Below, in pieces: positions 17,346 to 26,011 of a DNA stretch of 50,913 nt. The notes under the pieces were generated by a model. It ran no database searches. It had not been told where the DNA came from and was given only the letters and a program-made list of their open reading frames with translations. Numbering within the stretch: position 1 is the stretch's first letter; every line of letters starts with the position of its first letter. The stretch is from an uncultured Bermanella sp. (GTDB lineage: Bacteria; Pseudomonadota; Gammaproteobacteria; Pseudomonadales; Oceanobacteraceae), in NCBI GenBank assembly GCA_913058575.1, contig CAJXRF010000041.1, positions 1 through 50,913 of the forward strand, written 5' to 3'. The position numbers were made by a program, and so were the translations under genes.

Positions 17346-17372
17346 TGGCCCCAAATAACTGGGGCTACTTCT
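17346..17372 (+). terminator. weak candidate terminator
   Basis: GGCCCCA-AATAAC-TGGGGCT forms a short stem, one pair being a G-T wobble, 45 bp after the coiled-coil gene. The following tract is only moderately T-rich. Confidence 0.4.
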
Positions 17373-17411
17373 TGCCTTAATAATCCCTTAACAGTTTGTT
17401 AAACTGCCCCC

Positions 17412-17876
17412 ATGAATAAAAGCGCCATTAAGGTAAATGATTTGAAACTAGGTGACGTAATAATACAAAGGTGGTCAGGGGATAACTTTCGAGCAGTGAA
17501 TAAATTTTATCGCTCTCAAAAGCATAAAGGCAGCGCCAGTGGCGATGAACAAGTCTTTGTTATTTTTCAAGATGAAGGCGTCATTGCAGCGGTTCGACTC
17601 GTCCCCCACGAAGGTTACTACTGGTTACGCAGCCTTTATGTAAAAACAGAGTTAAGAGGGCTGCAACTGGGCAGCCTATTGTTAAAAGCCGTTCATAGCA
17701 GCATAAATGTCCCAATCTACTGTTTCCCTTACGATCATTTGTTGGCCTTTTATAAAGCGTCTGGCTATGAAGTGCTAGCAGTAGAAGACACTCCTGAGGC
17801 TCTGCAAGACCTATATAAACGCTACAGCCGCAAAGGCACCGCTATTATCAACATGGGCATAAACCTTCCTAAATGA
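17412..17876 (+). CDS. GNAT family N-acetyltransferase
   Basis: This 154-residue protein has the GNAT pattern. A strand-rich segment VIAAVRLVPHEGYYWLRSLY leads into VKTELRGLQLGSLLLKAV (about residues 76-96), whose R-G-x-Q-L-G part corresponds to the acetyl-CoA pyrophosphate-binding motif A. LLAFYKASGYEVL follows, the usual C-terminal motif B. It transfers an acetyl group from acetyl-CoA to an unknown amine. No good ribosome-binding site precedes the ATG at 17412, so expression may be low or the start slightly different. It stands alone between a membrane coiled-coil protein and a hotdog protein, and context gives no substrate. Confidence 0.85.
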   Translation: MNKSAIKVNDLKLGDVIIQRWSGDNFRAVNKFYRSQKHKGSASGDEQVFVIFQDEGVIAAVRLVPHEGYYWLRSLYVKTELRGLQLGSLLLKAVHSSINVPIYCFPYDHLLAFYKASGYEVLAVEDTPEALQDLYKRYSRKGTAIINMGINLPK

Positions 17877-18058
17877 ATTTAATTGGAACAATCTAGGTAT
17901 ATCTATAGCTATTAGCTATTCTAAACAGGCAATAGTGGCAAGATTGACCATAGTGACAGCCAACTGTTTTCTTTTGTCATTCACAATATAGAAGTGGGCC
18001 GTTAAAATGCGCCCCACAATAATTAGCTGCTTTCCACTATTACCACACTGAGCCTACC

Positions 18059-18550
18059 ATGAGCAAAAAGAACCGTTTAAACACCGTTGCCACTAAGCTT
18101 CAAAATCTGCCTGATTTCATCAGCGGTTACGCCATGAGTAAAATTTTTGGCCACACCATTAAATATGCTGGCCATTCTGGGGTTCGTTTTGAAAAATTAA
18201 CCGAACATGAATGCATCGTTAGCATTCATAATAAAAAGAAAATTCAAAACCACATTGGCGGTGTACACGCCATTGCCATGGCCTTAATTACCGAAACAGC
18301 CACCGGTTTTGTATTTGGTATGAGTGTACCTGATGATAAATTACCGCTCATTAAATCAATTAAAATTGACTACGTAAAACGCTCCACAGGTGACATGCGT
18401 GCCGTTGCTAAACTAAGCGATGAACAAATTAAGCTCATTCAAAGTCAAGAGCGAGGTGAAATTGTAGTAGAAGTGACTATTACCGATGAGGCGAACGTTG
18501 AGCCCATTAAAGCTGAAATGACATGGGCGTGGACATCTAAAAAGCGCTAA
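18059..18550 (+). CDS. DUF4442/PaaI-like hotdog-fold protein (possible acyl-CoA thioesterase)
   Basis: This 163-residue single-domain hotdog protein resembles the DUF4442 family. The central helix segment HIGGVHAIAMALITETATG (about residues 71-89) and the strand IKSIKIDYVKRSTGDMRAVA match the PaaI/YiiD-like hotdog pattern, in which the central helix carries the active site. Such proteins hydrolyse, or only bind, acyl-CoA thioesters. It is monocistronic; the upstream ribosome-binding site is weak. Given the two acyl-CoA ligases nearby, thioesterase activity on a fatty acyl-CoA is plausible, but the catalytic residue cannot be assigned with confidence. Confidence 0.8.
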   Translation: MSKKNRLNTVATKLQNLPDFISGYAMSKIFGHTIKYAGHSGVRFEKLTEHECIVSIHNKKKIQNHIGGVHAIAMALITETATGFVFGMSVPDDKLPLIKSIKIDYVKRSTGDMRAVAKLSDEQIKLIQSQERGEIVVEVTITDEANVEPIKAEMTWAWTSKKR

Positions 18551-18559
18551 GGCGCCAAT

Positions 18560-18597
18560 AAAAAATGTGAATAAAAACCAGCTTGGTTTTTATTCAC
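18560..18597 (-). terminator. Rho-independent terminator of the TonB2-type operon
   Basis: A 14-bp stem, GTGAATAAAAACCA and its complement over a GCT loop, is followed on the minus strand by a T-run. It lies directly after the stop codon of the TPR gene. Confidence 0.88.
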
Positions 18598-18603
18598 GAA
18601 CCA

Positions 18604-19953
18604 CTACAGACTATTTTGCTGAGCCATGTATTCACGGCGCTTAGACTCGCCATTGATATACACTAACCATTGATTTGCCGATTTTCTCGAGCCTTCAAAC
18701 TCCTTGGCTTGTGTAAATACCTTCTTGGCTTCATGCAAGTCATTTAAGTTAAACAGTATTAGCCCTTTTAGCACCAGTGCATCTTCAACATTGTTAAACT
18801 GCTCATCCACAAGGGCGCTGGTGACATTTTTTAACGCTGCCTCCCAGTCTTGTCGTTCGGTATAGATCTGTGCCAATTTATAAAAATCTTTTCCTCGCTG
18901 GGTTAAATTCGCCGCTTGGCCCATTACTTTAATGGCTTGATCGTATTCTTTGGCAATCATAAAAGCATCACCTAGTAGTGAAAGGTTCTTACCATTTTCC
19001 TCTACTGTTTTAGATTTCATGCCATCAATAATAATTTGCGCCGATTGATAAGGCACATCTAACGCTAACATGGCTTGGGCTAGACTAATCACCTGGCTTT
19101 CATTGCTTAATAAAGATTGATCGTAAGCAGTTTGTAAAACCGATAACTCTTTTTCTGGCTTACCCAATTCATTGTACACCGCCGATAGTTGCAACCAATA
19201 TTGTGATTTAGGGTAAAGCGTTATTAATTCCTTTAAGGTGCGTTCCATAGAAGAAAAGTCTTTATTATTAAAATAGATAGCACGCTCAACCAACAGCCAA
19301 TTCTCTTTTGGTTTTTTACCCTTATCTTTTACAAGCTTAATGGCTTTTTTAATATCAGGCAGCGCTTGTTTGTAGTGCTTAAGTTGATATTGCATTTGAG
19401 CACGCAATACATAAGCTTCGGGACCGGGTTTATCTTTAACTGCAAACCATTTATTAAGTGAGGTTAATGCATTTTGGTATTTTTCCTGAACAAGGTACAA
19501 CTTAGCTAAACTGTAAAGCGTCGTTTGTTCTATGCTAATGGGTAACTTTTTAGTGCTTAATACTTGATTGTAAGCCTCGATGGCTTGAGGGTAATTCTCC
19601 TGATTAAAATGAACATAAGCGGTCATATTCCACGTCATGGCTATTTCATAAGAATTACGGCGAATTTTACCCACCGCGGCCAATACTTCTAATGCCTCAT
19701 TATATTTCTTGTTATCACTTAGCTCACGAGCACTGTCAAGTTTTTTAAAGATCTTAGCGCGCATAGTTTGCGCACGCCTAACCTTTCTTTTACTCTTTTT
19801 AATTTCTTTATCTGCACTATTTGTTTGTTTTACTTGTTCAGCATGGACCTGTGAAATGGACGTAACTATCAACCCAAAAGAGCAGATCATGGAAACAACC
19901 AAAGCACTTAATGTAGGTGCTATACATTTTCTATTAAGCATAAATGGTTTCAT
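18604..19953 (-). CDS. TPR protein of the TonB2-type system
   Basis: This 449-residue protein has an N-terminal hydrophobic signal or anchor (about residues 14-38, ending QVHA), a Lys/Arg-rich linker and then a solenoid of tetratricopeptide repeats to the C-terminus. Repeat-like segments include YNEALEVLAAVGKI, YPQAIEAYNQVLS and YQNALTSLNKWF. A TPR protein is the usual last gene of Vibrio/Shewanella-type tonB2 operons. It starts three bases after the tonB stop, with a GAGAGG site inside the tonB end, so it is translationally coupled. It probably acts in the periplasm as an accessory of the TonB complex; its exact job is not established. Confidence 0.88.
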   Translation of the reverse strand: MKPFMLNRKCIAPTLSALVVSMICSFGLIVTSISQVHAEQVKQTNSADKEIKKSKRKVRRAQTMRAKIFKKLDSARELSDNKKYNEALEVLAAVGKIRRNSYEIAMTWNMTAYVHFNQENYPQAIEAYNQVLSTKKLPISIEQTTLYSLAKLYLVQEKYQNALTSLNKWFAVKDKPGPEAYVLRAQMQYQLKHYKQALPDIKKAIKLVKDKGKKPKENWLLVERAIYFNNKDFSSMERTLKELITLYPKSQYWLQLSAVYNELGKPEKELSVLQTAYDQSLLSNESQVISLAQAMLALDVPYQSAQIIIDGMKSKTVEENGKNLSLLGDAFMIAKEYDQAIKVMGQAANLTQRGKDFYKLAQIYTERQDWEAALKNVTSALVDEQFNNVEDALVLKGLILFNLNDLHEAKKVFTQAKEFEGSRKSANQWLVYINGESKRREYMAQQNSL

Positions 19954-19955
19954 GA

Positions 19956-20603
19956 TCAGCCTCTCTTCTTGCTGCTTTTATCCAACTCAAAGCGAATGAT
20001 ATTGCGTACACCTGTCACTTGTGTAGCAATACCATCTGAAATTTTTGGTTTATATTTGAATTTCTTGGCAGCATTAATGGCAGCACGATTAAAAATATTC
20101 GCAGGCTCTGCTTCAATAACAATGACATCTTGTACTGCGCCTAGTTTATTTACCGTAAACTCAACCACCACATAACCTTCAATGCCTTTTTGAGCAGCTC
20201 GCCTAGGGTATTGAGGTGCGACTTTAACAATGGGCAAAAACTCACCATCACCGCTACTGCCTGTTAAACCTGAATCAATCGATAAGTCTGTAGACATATC
20301 CAAAGCTCCCATACCCAAATTATTAGTGGCCGTACTTTCCATACTCGGCTTTTTCATTTTAGGCTTAGGAGGCTCCACTTTTGGTACAGGTGGTTTATTG
20401 GGTTTTCTATTTTTAGTTTGCACATCATCATCTTGTGTGACGTGCACAAATTCTACCAAACGCCCCGTGTCGTTTTCTTCAATGACCGATCCTCCCGAGG
20501 AAATCAGTCCTTGCATCATGAGCGCCACTAAAAACGTCACCGATAACGCGGCCCCCATTGCCATACCCCAACGTGGCATGGCTCCTACAGATAGGCTTGC
20601 CAT
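19956..20603 (-). CDS. tonB: TonB energy transducer (TonB2 type)
   Basis: This 215-residue TonB protein has one N-terminal transmembrane helix (about residues 12-34). A Pro/Lys-rich spacer (PNKPPVPKVEPPKPKMKKP) follows, then the C-terminal domain with APQYPRRAAQKGIEGYVVV and FNRAAINAAKKFKYKP. It spans the periplasm to transmit proton-motive force from ExbB/ExbD to outer-membrane receptors. It is shorter than classic TonB1, as TonB2 proteins usually are. It lies two bases after exbD. The large TonB-dependent receptor at 29-32 kb is the obvious local client, and the two transcripts have matching promoter architecture. Confidence 0.95.
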   Translation of the reverse strand: MASLSVGAMPRWGMAMGAALSVTFLVALMMQGLISSGGSVIEENDTGRLVEFVHVTQDDDVQTKNRKPNKPPVPKVEPPKPKMKKPSMESTATNNLGMGALDMSTDLSIDSGLTGSSGDGEFLPIVKVAPQYPRRAAQKGIEGYVVVEFTVNKLGAVQDVIVIEAEPANIFNRAAINAAKKFKYKPKISDGIATQVTGVRNIIRFELDKSSKKRG

Positions 20604-20605
20604 AT

Positions 20606-21016
20606 TTAAGGCTCCTGCGTCGCCAGTGAAACATCATAAATACCCGCCTGACGCGCTGCATCCATGACCGCTACTAGAGTTTTTGTTTTGGCTTCTTCAT
20701 CAGCTTGCACCACCACAGTTCCTTGAGGATTCTCTGCATGCAAACGCTCAATGTTGGCGCGCACTTGAGTAATTTCTACTTTACGTTTGTTTATCCATAC
20801 TTCACCGCCTTCACTAATGGCGATTAATATATTGGCCTTAGGTTTGGCTGAAGTGGTGGCCGCATCAGGGCGATTCACTTCAATGCCCGACTCTTTTACA
20901 AACGATGCCGTTACGATAAAAAAGATCAGCATGATAAACACTACGTCTAGCATTGGGGTGATATCAATTTCACCTTCTTCCGCTTCAGGCGTCAGGTTTT
21001 GAAATCCGCGTCTCAT
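20606..21016 (-). CDS. exbD: Biopolymer transport protein ExbD
   Basis: This 136-residue ExbD/TolR protein has a single transmembrane helix starting at ITPMLDVVFIMLIFFIVTAS. Asp24 in this helix corresponds to the proton-carrying Asp known from E. coli ExbD. The remainder is the periplasmic domain. It forms the inner-membrane motor with ExbB and drives TonB. It lies between exbB and tonB on the minus strand; the 65-bp gap to exbB is the widest inside the operon. Confidence 0.95.
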   Translation of the reverse strand: MRRGFQNLTPEAEEGEIDITPMLDVVFIMLIFFIVTASFVKESGIEVNRPDAATTSAKPKANILIAISEGGEVWINKRKVEITQVRANIERLHAENPQGTVVVQADEEAKTKTLVAVMDAARQAGIYDVSLATQEP

Positions 21017-21081
21017 ATTGAATGTCCTTTTTTTAATTAACTTTTCTAAAATTAATTTTAATTGTCAGTTTATGATCAGAA

Positions 21082-21603
21082 TTAATGATCGAAAGTTAAT
21101 TTGTCTTCAAGGTGCGCTTTTTGACGTCGCACAAAGCGTTGAATCATGGAAATGGCAAATACACCAGTTAGCGCACCTACCATGCCCGCCATAGTAGGAA
21201 TGGTGGCCTTGGAAATACCAGATGCCATGGCACGAGGGCTGCCGTTACCGAAAAAAGCCATCACATCAAATACTTCTATCATGCCGGTGACGGTGCCCAA
21301 CAAACCAAACAGTGGGCACACCCCTACTAACATTTGTATGGTGCGCGTATTGGCCTCTAAAGCCATTTCTACTTTAGCCACCAAGTCGTAACGTATTTGA
21401 TGAGCCTGCCAACTTTTGCGCTCTAAGCGGGTTTCCCATTCGTTAACTGCGTTCGCTAGCATGGTTTTATGTGAAAAACTAAAATAAGCCACACGCTCTA
21501 AAATAAAAAACCAAAGTAAGAGAATGATGCCTAATATTGCCAGCACCACGTCGCCGCCGCGCTCGGTAAACAAATATACCTGTTCGAAAGCGTCGTTAAA
21601 CAT
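21082..21603 (-). CDS. exbB: MotA/TolQ/ExbB proton channel protein ExbB
   Basis: This 173-residue protein has the three-helix layout of ExbB. An N-terminal helix (VVLAILGIILLLWFFI) is followed by a cytoplasmic loop and two further helices around LVGVCPLFGLLGTVTGMIEV and ISKATIPTMAGMVGALTGVF. The GLLGTVTGMI motif is the family hallmark. It surrounds the ExbD dimer in the proton-driven motor. It starts three bases after the ttpC stop, so it is coupled to it. Its short length fits ExbB2 rather than ExbB1. Confidence 0.95.
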   Translation of the reverse strand: MFNDAFEQVYLFTERGGDVVLAILGIILLLWFFILERVAYFSFSHKTMLANAVNEWETRLERKSWQAHQIRYDLVAKVEMALEANTRTIQMLVGVCPLFGLLGTVTGMIEVFDVMAFFGNGSPRAMASGISKATIPTMAGMVGALTGVFAISMIQRFVRRQKAHLEDKLTFDH

Positions 21604-21606
21604 GAG

Positions 21607-23016
21607 TTAGGCCGCCTTTGCAAAATGTTGCTGCTCAGCTTTACGGGCCAATATTCCGGTGGCCCGCTCTTGTAGAATTTGAATTAATTCTCGGCTCTTG
21701 TTATTCGTCATGGTATGTAAGAATACACAAGGTATGGCCGCCACTAATCCAAGCACTGTGGTGATTAATGCTTGTGAAATACCGCCCGCCATTAACTTAG
21801 GGTCACCGGTGCCAAACAAGGCCATGGTTTCAAACACGTCGATCATGCCGGTTACGGTACCTAACAGCCCCAATAAAGGTGCCACTACCGAAATGATTTT
21901 TATCCAATTAATACCTCGGCTTAATTTCGGTATCTCAGCCGATATGGCTTCACCTAAATGCAACTCTAAGGTTTCTGTATCGGCATTGGCGTTTTTTTGG
22001 TAAACAGCCATGACCCGCCCTAAGCCATTTTTATCACTGGGTGTTTCGTCATTCATTTGCTTTTTAATACGATTCGCTTCGGCTGACAAAATAGTCATAC
22101 GAATACAAGCCAGCAAAATACCAATTACAGCTAAAGCTAGTATGATGTAGCCCACTACGCCACCTTGAGAAATGCGCTCTGTTAAACCGGCAGACTGCCC
22201 CATTATTTGCAGCAACTGACCACGACTAGGGTCTATCCAGAAACCATTTATACCTTCTTCAGAATTTTCCAGTTCTAAAGCTGGACCGTTATAACGAGAG
22301 CCTGGTTGTTGATCTAATTCAACGAGCTTTTTCGCTTCAACATCCCAAATTAAGTATTGACCACCCGATACAACATTAAAGCCCCCCACACGAACCACAT
22401 TCTTTTGAGTGGTTTGGCCGTTTGGCGTAACCACTTGCGCAGAATATTCACTCACGGTGCCGGATAGGGTCATTTCCCTTTGCATTTCAAACCAAAGCTG
22501 CTCTAAGTTATCAATAGAAGGCAACTGAGACGATGATCCTGCCACTTTAATTAAATCGGTTAAGAATGCCTCGCGATTAGATACTTGCGAACTGATCACT
22601 GACGTTTCAAATAAACCCTTAGTGTCACCGGCCACTTGTTGCAACACACCAAACATTTCTTTTAATGTGCCTAAGCGGTTTGTTAAACGCTCTTGTGCAA
22701 GGGAAAGCTGCTCTTCATTTTTAGCAAAAGTCTTTTCTTTTAATTCACTTTCGTTTTCCAATTTTGTACGGGTATCAACGGCGTCACTTAATAATCGCTC
22801 TTGATCAAACTTGGCAATATTAAAACGCTTTAAGCGACTCGTTGCTTCGCGATTATCTCTGGCTTGGCCTTGCTTTACCAAAGAAAGCAATTCATCCATA
22901 TTTAAAGCTGACTCTTGTGCAGCGTGAACTGGATTTAATAAACTAACGGTAATAAAAGAGGCCGCTAGAATCTTAGCTGAGAAGGTTTTAGCCAAGGCTA
23001 GTTTAGAGAAATTCAT
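21607..23016 (-). CDS. ttpC: TtpC-type long ExbB homolog
   Basis: This 469-residue protein combines a signal peptide (about residues 1-32), a long periplasmic part with predicted coiled coil (about residues 40-130), and a C-terminal MotA/TolQ/ExbB channel domain. GLLGTVTGMIDVFETMALFG lies near residue 390. This matches TtpC, the extra component needed by TonB2 systems in Vibrio. Its start codon overlaps the stop of the DUF3450 gene (TAATG), which implies strict translational coupling. It is thought to link the ExbB2/ExbD2 motor to TonB2; the mechanism is not settled. Confidence 0.92.
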   Translation of the reverse strand: MNFSKLALAKTFSAKILAASFITVSLLNPVHAAQESALNMDELLSLVKQGQARDNREATSRLKRFNIAKFDQERLLSDAVDTRTKLENESELKEKTFAKNEEQLSLAQERLTNRLGTLKEMFGVLQQVAGDTKGLFETSVISSQVSNREAFLTDLIKVAGSSSQLPSIDNLEQLWFEMQREMTLSGTVSEYSAQVVTPNGQTTQKNVVRVGGFNVVSGGQYLIWDVEAKKLVELDQQPGSRYNGPALELENSEEGINGFWIDPSRGQLLQIMGQSAGLTERISQGGVVGYIILALAVIGILLACIRMTILSAEANRIKKQMNDETPSDKNGLGRVMAVYQKNANADTETLELHLGEAISAEIPKLSRGINWIKIISVVAPLLGLLGTVTGMIDVFETMALFGTGDPKLMAGGISQALITTVLGLVAAIPCVFLHTMTNNKSRELIQILQERATGILARKAEQQHFAKAA

Positions 23017-23813
23017 TATTTGATCTCCTTATTGGCCACCGTGGAAACCGCAGTAGGCGCAGCCAGAGGAATTTTAATTAAATCAGGAGCCGTTTGTTCA
23101 CGTGCGATACGAATGCCTTTAATGACATTACTTTTAAAAATAGGGTCCAGATCTTGCCATTGCCTATCTGTGTTATTCCACACACCTAGCTCTTTTGCAT
23201 CTAGGGTTTTATAACTCAACGCGATACGGCCAGTACGTAAGAAATCCACTTCACGTACCTGGCCGTTAATATCTAGCTCACCTCGGTACGATTCAATGGT
23301 TCGCCCATAATCCAGTTCTATTTGATAGGCTGCCATGACTTTGCGATATTTTTCAGCAACGGTGACATCAGAGCGCCCCATCATGCTTTTAAGATTAGCG
23401 ACTCGTTCTTGGCGTTCGGATTTTAAAAATGGCACATCGGCCTTCACGAATTGATCAATGGCATCAATCATTCGCAACATTAAAGGGGTAATTTGACGCT
23501 CAATAATGGTCACTTGACGAATGCTTTCATCAATTTTATAAAGCTCTTCATCCTGAGCGGTTAACTGTTTGTCTAACTGCTCAATATACACCTGTAAACC
23601 ATCTACCTGCTTGGTTACGGCACGGTATTCCCTTTGGGCTTGTTGGGTAGTGGCATCTACGTTATCAACTTTTTTCTGCTGAGCTTGGGCCTTATCTATT
23701 CGATTAACCCCTTGATTGATAGAATCATCCATATTCGCGGAATTAGCGGTTAACGCATTGGCGCAAAGAATGGCACCGGCTAACAAGTACTTTTTGTTAA
23801 ATGTATGCAGCAT
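23016..23813 (-). CDS. DUF3450 family protein, first gene of the TonB2-type operon
   Basis: This 265-residue DUF3450 protein has a signal peptide (about residues 1-25, ending TANS). A coiled-coil segment (about 35-85; YRAVTKQVDGLQVYIEQLDK) is followed by a globular C-terminal part. DUF3450 proteins routinely precede ttpC-exbB-exbD-tonB in marine gammaproteobacteria. It is periplasmic and may pair with the coiled coil of TtpC. GAGGGGA before the ATG is a strong ribosome-binding site. The promoter region upstream carries the PhoB-like repeats described separately, making this the entry gene of a probable Pho-regulon operon. Confidence 0.9.
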   Translation of the reverse strand: MLHTFNKKYLLAGAILCANALTANSANMDDSINQGVNRIDKAQAQQKKVDNVDATTQQAQREYRAVTKQVDGLQVYIEQLDKQLTAQDEELYKIDESIRQVTIIERQITPLMLRMIDAIDQFVKADVPFLKSERQERVANLKSMMGRSDVTVAEKYRKVMAAYQIELDYGRTIESYRGELDINGQVREVDFLRTGRIALSYKTLDAKELGVWNNTDRQWQDLDPIFKSNVIKGIRIAREQTAPDLIKIPLAAPTAVSTVANKEIK

Positions 23814-23881
23814 ATTTGTCCCCTCAAAATTCAGTTACTTCACTTGAAAGTAAGCAATACAATTACGATTTATGGATTGGC

Positions 23882-24008
23882 AAGATACGCGGCTTATATG
23901 ACAAAAAAATTACATGACAGATAGGTTTCAGTTTTTTTTCATTTACATGAAAGGGCTGTGACACGAACATGACAAAGATATTACAAGGGGATTACAGACG
24001 TGTGACAA
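23882..24008 (-). promoter_or_regulatory. PhoB-type promoter of the TonB2 operon
   Basis: Read on the minus strand, the -10 box is TATCTT (23882-23887). Exactly 10 bp upstream is TTGTCAT (23898-23904), and 11 bp before that ATGTAAT (23909-23915), together a Pho box. CTGTCAT is at 23914. Six further 7-mers spaced exactly 11 bp start at 23947, 23958, 23969, 23980, 23991 and 24002; they include GTGTCAC, TTGTCAT, TTGTAAT, CTGTAAT and TTGTCAC. The spacing to the -10 matches the E. coli pstS promoter. The PhoB assignment is by pattern only. Confidence 0.75.
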
Positions 24009-24084
24009 GCTAAACAATTAGCCTTTAAAAATGGCTTAAGCGACGGTTAAATCGCTCAGAATTGGGCTGGAGGTTTACTAAAAT

Positions 24085-25155
24085 TTAATTGCTGCCATAC
24101 ACGCGAGGCCGCTCATAACGCATGAAACCTGATTTTTCTTCCGCTTCAATGGTAGCGGCTTCCTGGCTAAAGTGCTTTGTACGTAATTCATTTAAGCGCT
24201 GCTGAAGATCGGCCCCTTGAAAGTTAACCGCTAATTGATCTCGCTGGGCCATATATTGATAGCCATTTTTCCAACGCAGCTCTTTTACTGCATCTTGCTT
24301 GGCTAAATCAGCAATGCTGCTTTCGGTATAACCCAGTTGCCGGCGACTTTTTGCCAATGCCTGTTGGCGATCCAGAGGGGGCATATTTTTCAAATCTCGC
24401 TGAACACTCTCTAATCTAAAATACATATTGGCCAATAAGCCTTTATTAATTAATAGTGATTGGGGAGTATCAGAAAATTGCTCTTCTATAGTCGTTTGTA
24501 AAATATACAAACGTTCACTCATATCAATATCATGACTGTCATTCAATGACTGTAAAGTTTGCTGCACTACTTGCTGCTTATATTCTTGTTGGTTAATTTC
24601 TTTGTCCCATAGCTCATGGGCTAAATCTGAAAATATTTCATAACGCTTTGCCCATAACAGGCCATCACGCTCTAACACATCCATATCATTTAAACTTAAC
24701 CTATTTTCACTAAGCCAAGCATCGTAAATATTTAAATTATGAATTAATGCCAGTATATTGCCTGATTGAACTTGGAAAGCTTGTGTAATGATATATTCGA
24801 AAATAGATACGCCATCTTGAGGGTAACGCTCTAGTATAAAGTTTCTCAAATCTTTAAAACTGGCCTGTACGTTTAGCAAATGAATGTCATGCTCGTGTTT
24901 TTGTTTTAATTTCTTTACCATTTCATTAATAAATTCAAGATACTCTGGATTCCCTAACCAATTACTCCCAGTAACCTTTATTTTATTAATATTGTGAGAT
25001 GGCAATGATCCATTATTGTTTTCTGTTTTGGATCCTATCGCTAGATTAAAGTCATCACCAAAAAATGCATTATCATAGGAAAAGTACATAACGCCTGAAA
25101 CTAATACCGTGATAATTAATAGCGATTTATGATTTATTATTTTTTTTAGATGCAT
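24085..25155 (-). CDS. Lipase secretion chaperone (Lif/foldase)-like protein
   Basis: This 356-residue protein has an N-terminal signal anchor (about residues 10-27), then an all-helical, Glu/Gln-rich body. The C-terminal part (RRQLGYTESSIADLAKQD, then the ELRWKNGYQYMAQRD stretch, ending LRTKHFSQEAATIEAEE) resembles the last helices of lipase-specific foldases (Lif, LipB), which are inner-membrane anchored and fold lipases in the periplasm. AGGA lies at a good distance before the ATG. It is the second gene after an SGNH hydrolase, 133 bp away on the same strand. An alpha/beta-hydrolase lipase, the usual client, is not nearby. The overall similarity is moderate, so the family call is tentative. 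Confidence 0.6.
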   Translation of the reverse strand: MHLKKIINHKSLLIITVLVSGVMYFSYDNAFFGDDFNLAIGSKTENNNGSLPSHNINKIKVTGSNWLGNPEYLEFINEMVKKLKQKHEHDIHLLNVQASFKDLRNFILERYPQDGVSIFEYIITQAFQVQSGNILALIHNLNIYDAWLSENRLSLNDMDVLERDGLLWAKRYEIFSDLAHELWDKEINQQEYKQQVVQQTLQSLNDSHDIDMSERLYILQTTIEEQFSDTPQSLLINKGLLANMYFRLESVQRDLKNMPPLDRQQALAKSRRQLGYTESSIADLAKQDAVKELRWKNGYQYMAQRDQLAVNFQGADLQQRLNELRTKHFSQEAATIEAEEKSGFMRYERPRVYGSN

Positions 25156-25288
25156 AATGACGCTTTCCTAACTTCCTATTCTTGAGGCCCAATACTTTAC
25201 ACATTACGCTTGAAATTTTATGAGAAAACACCTAAAAGAATGACCCATATAAAATGGGCCATTCAATATTAACTTATCATAATATTTT

Positions 25289-26011
25289 TTATAAAGCGTT
25301 TTGCAAATGTGGCCATAGTAAATCAGCCAAAGTACGCGAACCTTCCTCTGTTGGATGGATATTATCCCACTTAACATGGGCCGCTGGAATATAACCACGA
25401 GGGTCAACGAAGGTACAGTTGGCAGTACTATTACTACAGGCTTCGCCTAACCTTTTCGCACCATAAGTTAATGCACCTTCTAAGTTAGCATTACCACGGG
25501 GCAACTCGTAATAACCAAGGAAGATTACCTTTTCAACTCCATCGTTATCCATGGTATTAATTAAGTTAACCGTATCCACATAAGTGTCATCCACCAGGTT
25601 ACGACAGCTACTTGAAATGCTCCAACGCCACCAATGGGTACGACATCCATAAGGGTCCAATAAAATTGCAGGAATTAAAATATCGTTACCACCACCGTCC
25701 ATTACTACTGTAGCAATATTGGCATCGGTAGATTTAGCATCGCTGTACTGCTGAGTAACAGAAGTAGCAATGGCACCACCGGCTATTTCAGCACCTGACT
25801 GAGTATAGTTTCGGAACGTTTGTCCCGCTTCTTCTTCTAAGAAGCGTTGAATGTCTCCTGATAAGTCAAATATAGAATCTCCTACGGTAATCACATCGTT
25901 GCGATCGGCATCCTCTACATAGGCATTACCTCCACAGGCAACAAGCAGTGAAAAGGCTGCACCGCTAGCGGCCAATTTCAGCATGCGGAATAAAGATTGA
26001 TTTAGTTTCAT
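25289..26011 (-). CDS. SGNH/GDSL hydrolase lipoprotein
   Basis: This 240-residue lipoprotein esterase or lipase has a signal peptide with lipobox LVAC and lipidated Cys26. The SGNH blocks are in order: block I VGDSIFDLSG with nucleophile Ser46, block III GGGND (residues 106-110, Asn109), and block V DNIHP with Asp216 and His219. It would hydrolyse ester bonds at the cell envelope. The substrate, such as a lipid, an acylated polymer or a polyester, cannot be deduced. It begins with a strong AGAGGG site. It precedes the foldase-like gene and is divergent from an AraC regulator that probably controls both. Confidence 0.88.
   Translation of the reverse strand: MKLNQSLFRMLKLAASGAAFSLLVACGGNAYVEDADRNDVITVGDSIFDLSGDIQRFLEEEAGQTFRNYTQSGAEIAGGAIATSVTQQYSDAKSTDANIATVVMDGGGNDILIPAILLDPYGCRTHWWRWSISSSCRNLVDDTYVDTVNLINTMDNDGVEKVIFLGYYELPRGNANLEGALTYGAKRLGEACSNSTANCTFVDPRGYIPAAHVKWDNIHPTEEGSRTLADLLWPHLQNAL

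Noticed and set aside
23814-24084. Fur-type iron box before the TonB operon
   Set aside because: I looked for GATAAT-like repeats because TonB systems are often iron-controlled. None was convincing, while PhoB-type repeats were clear.
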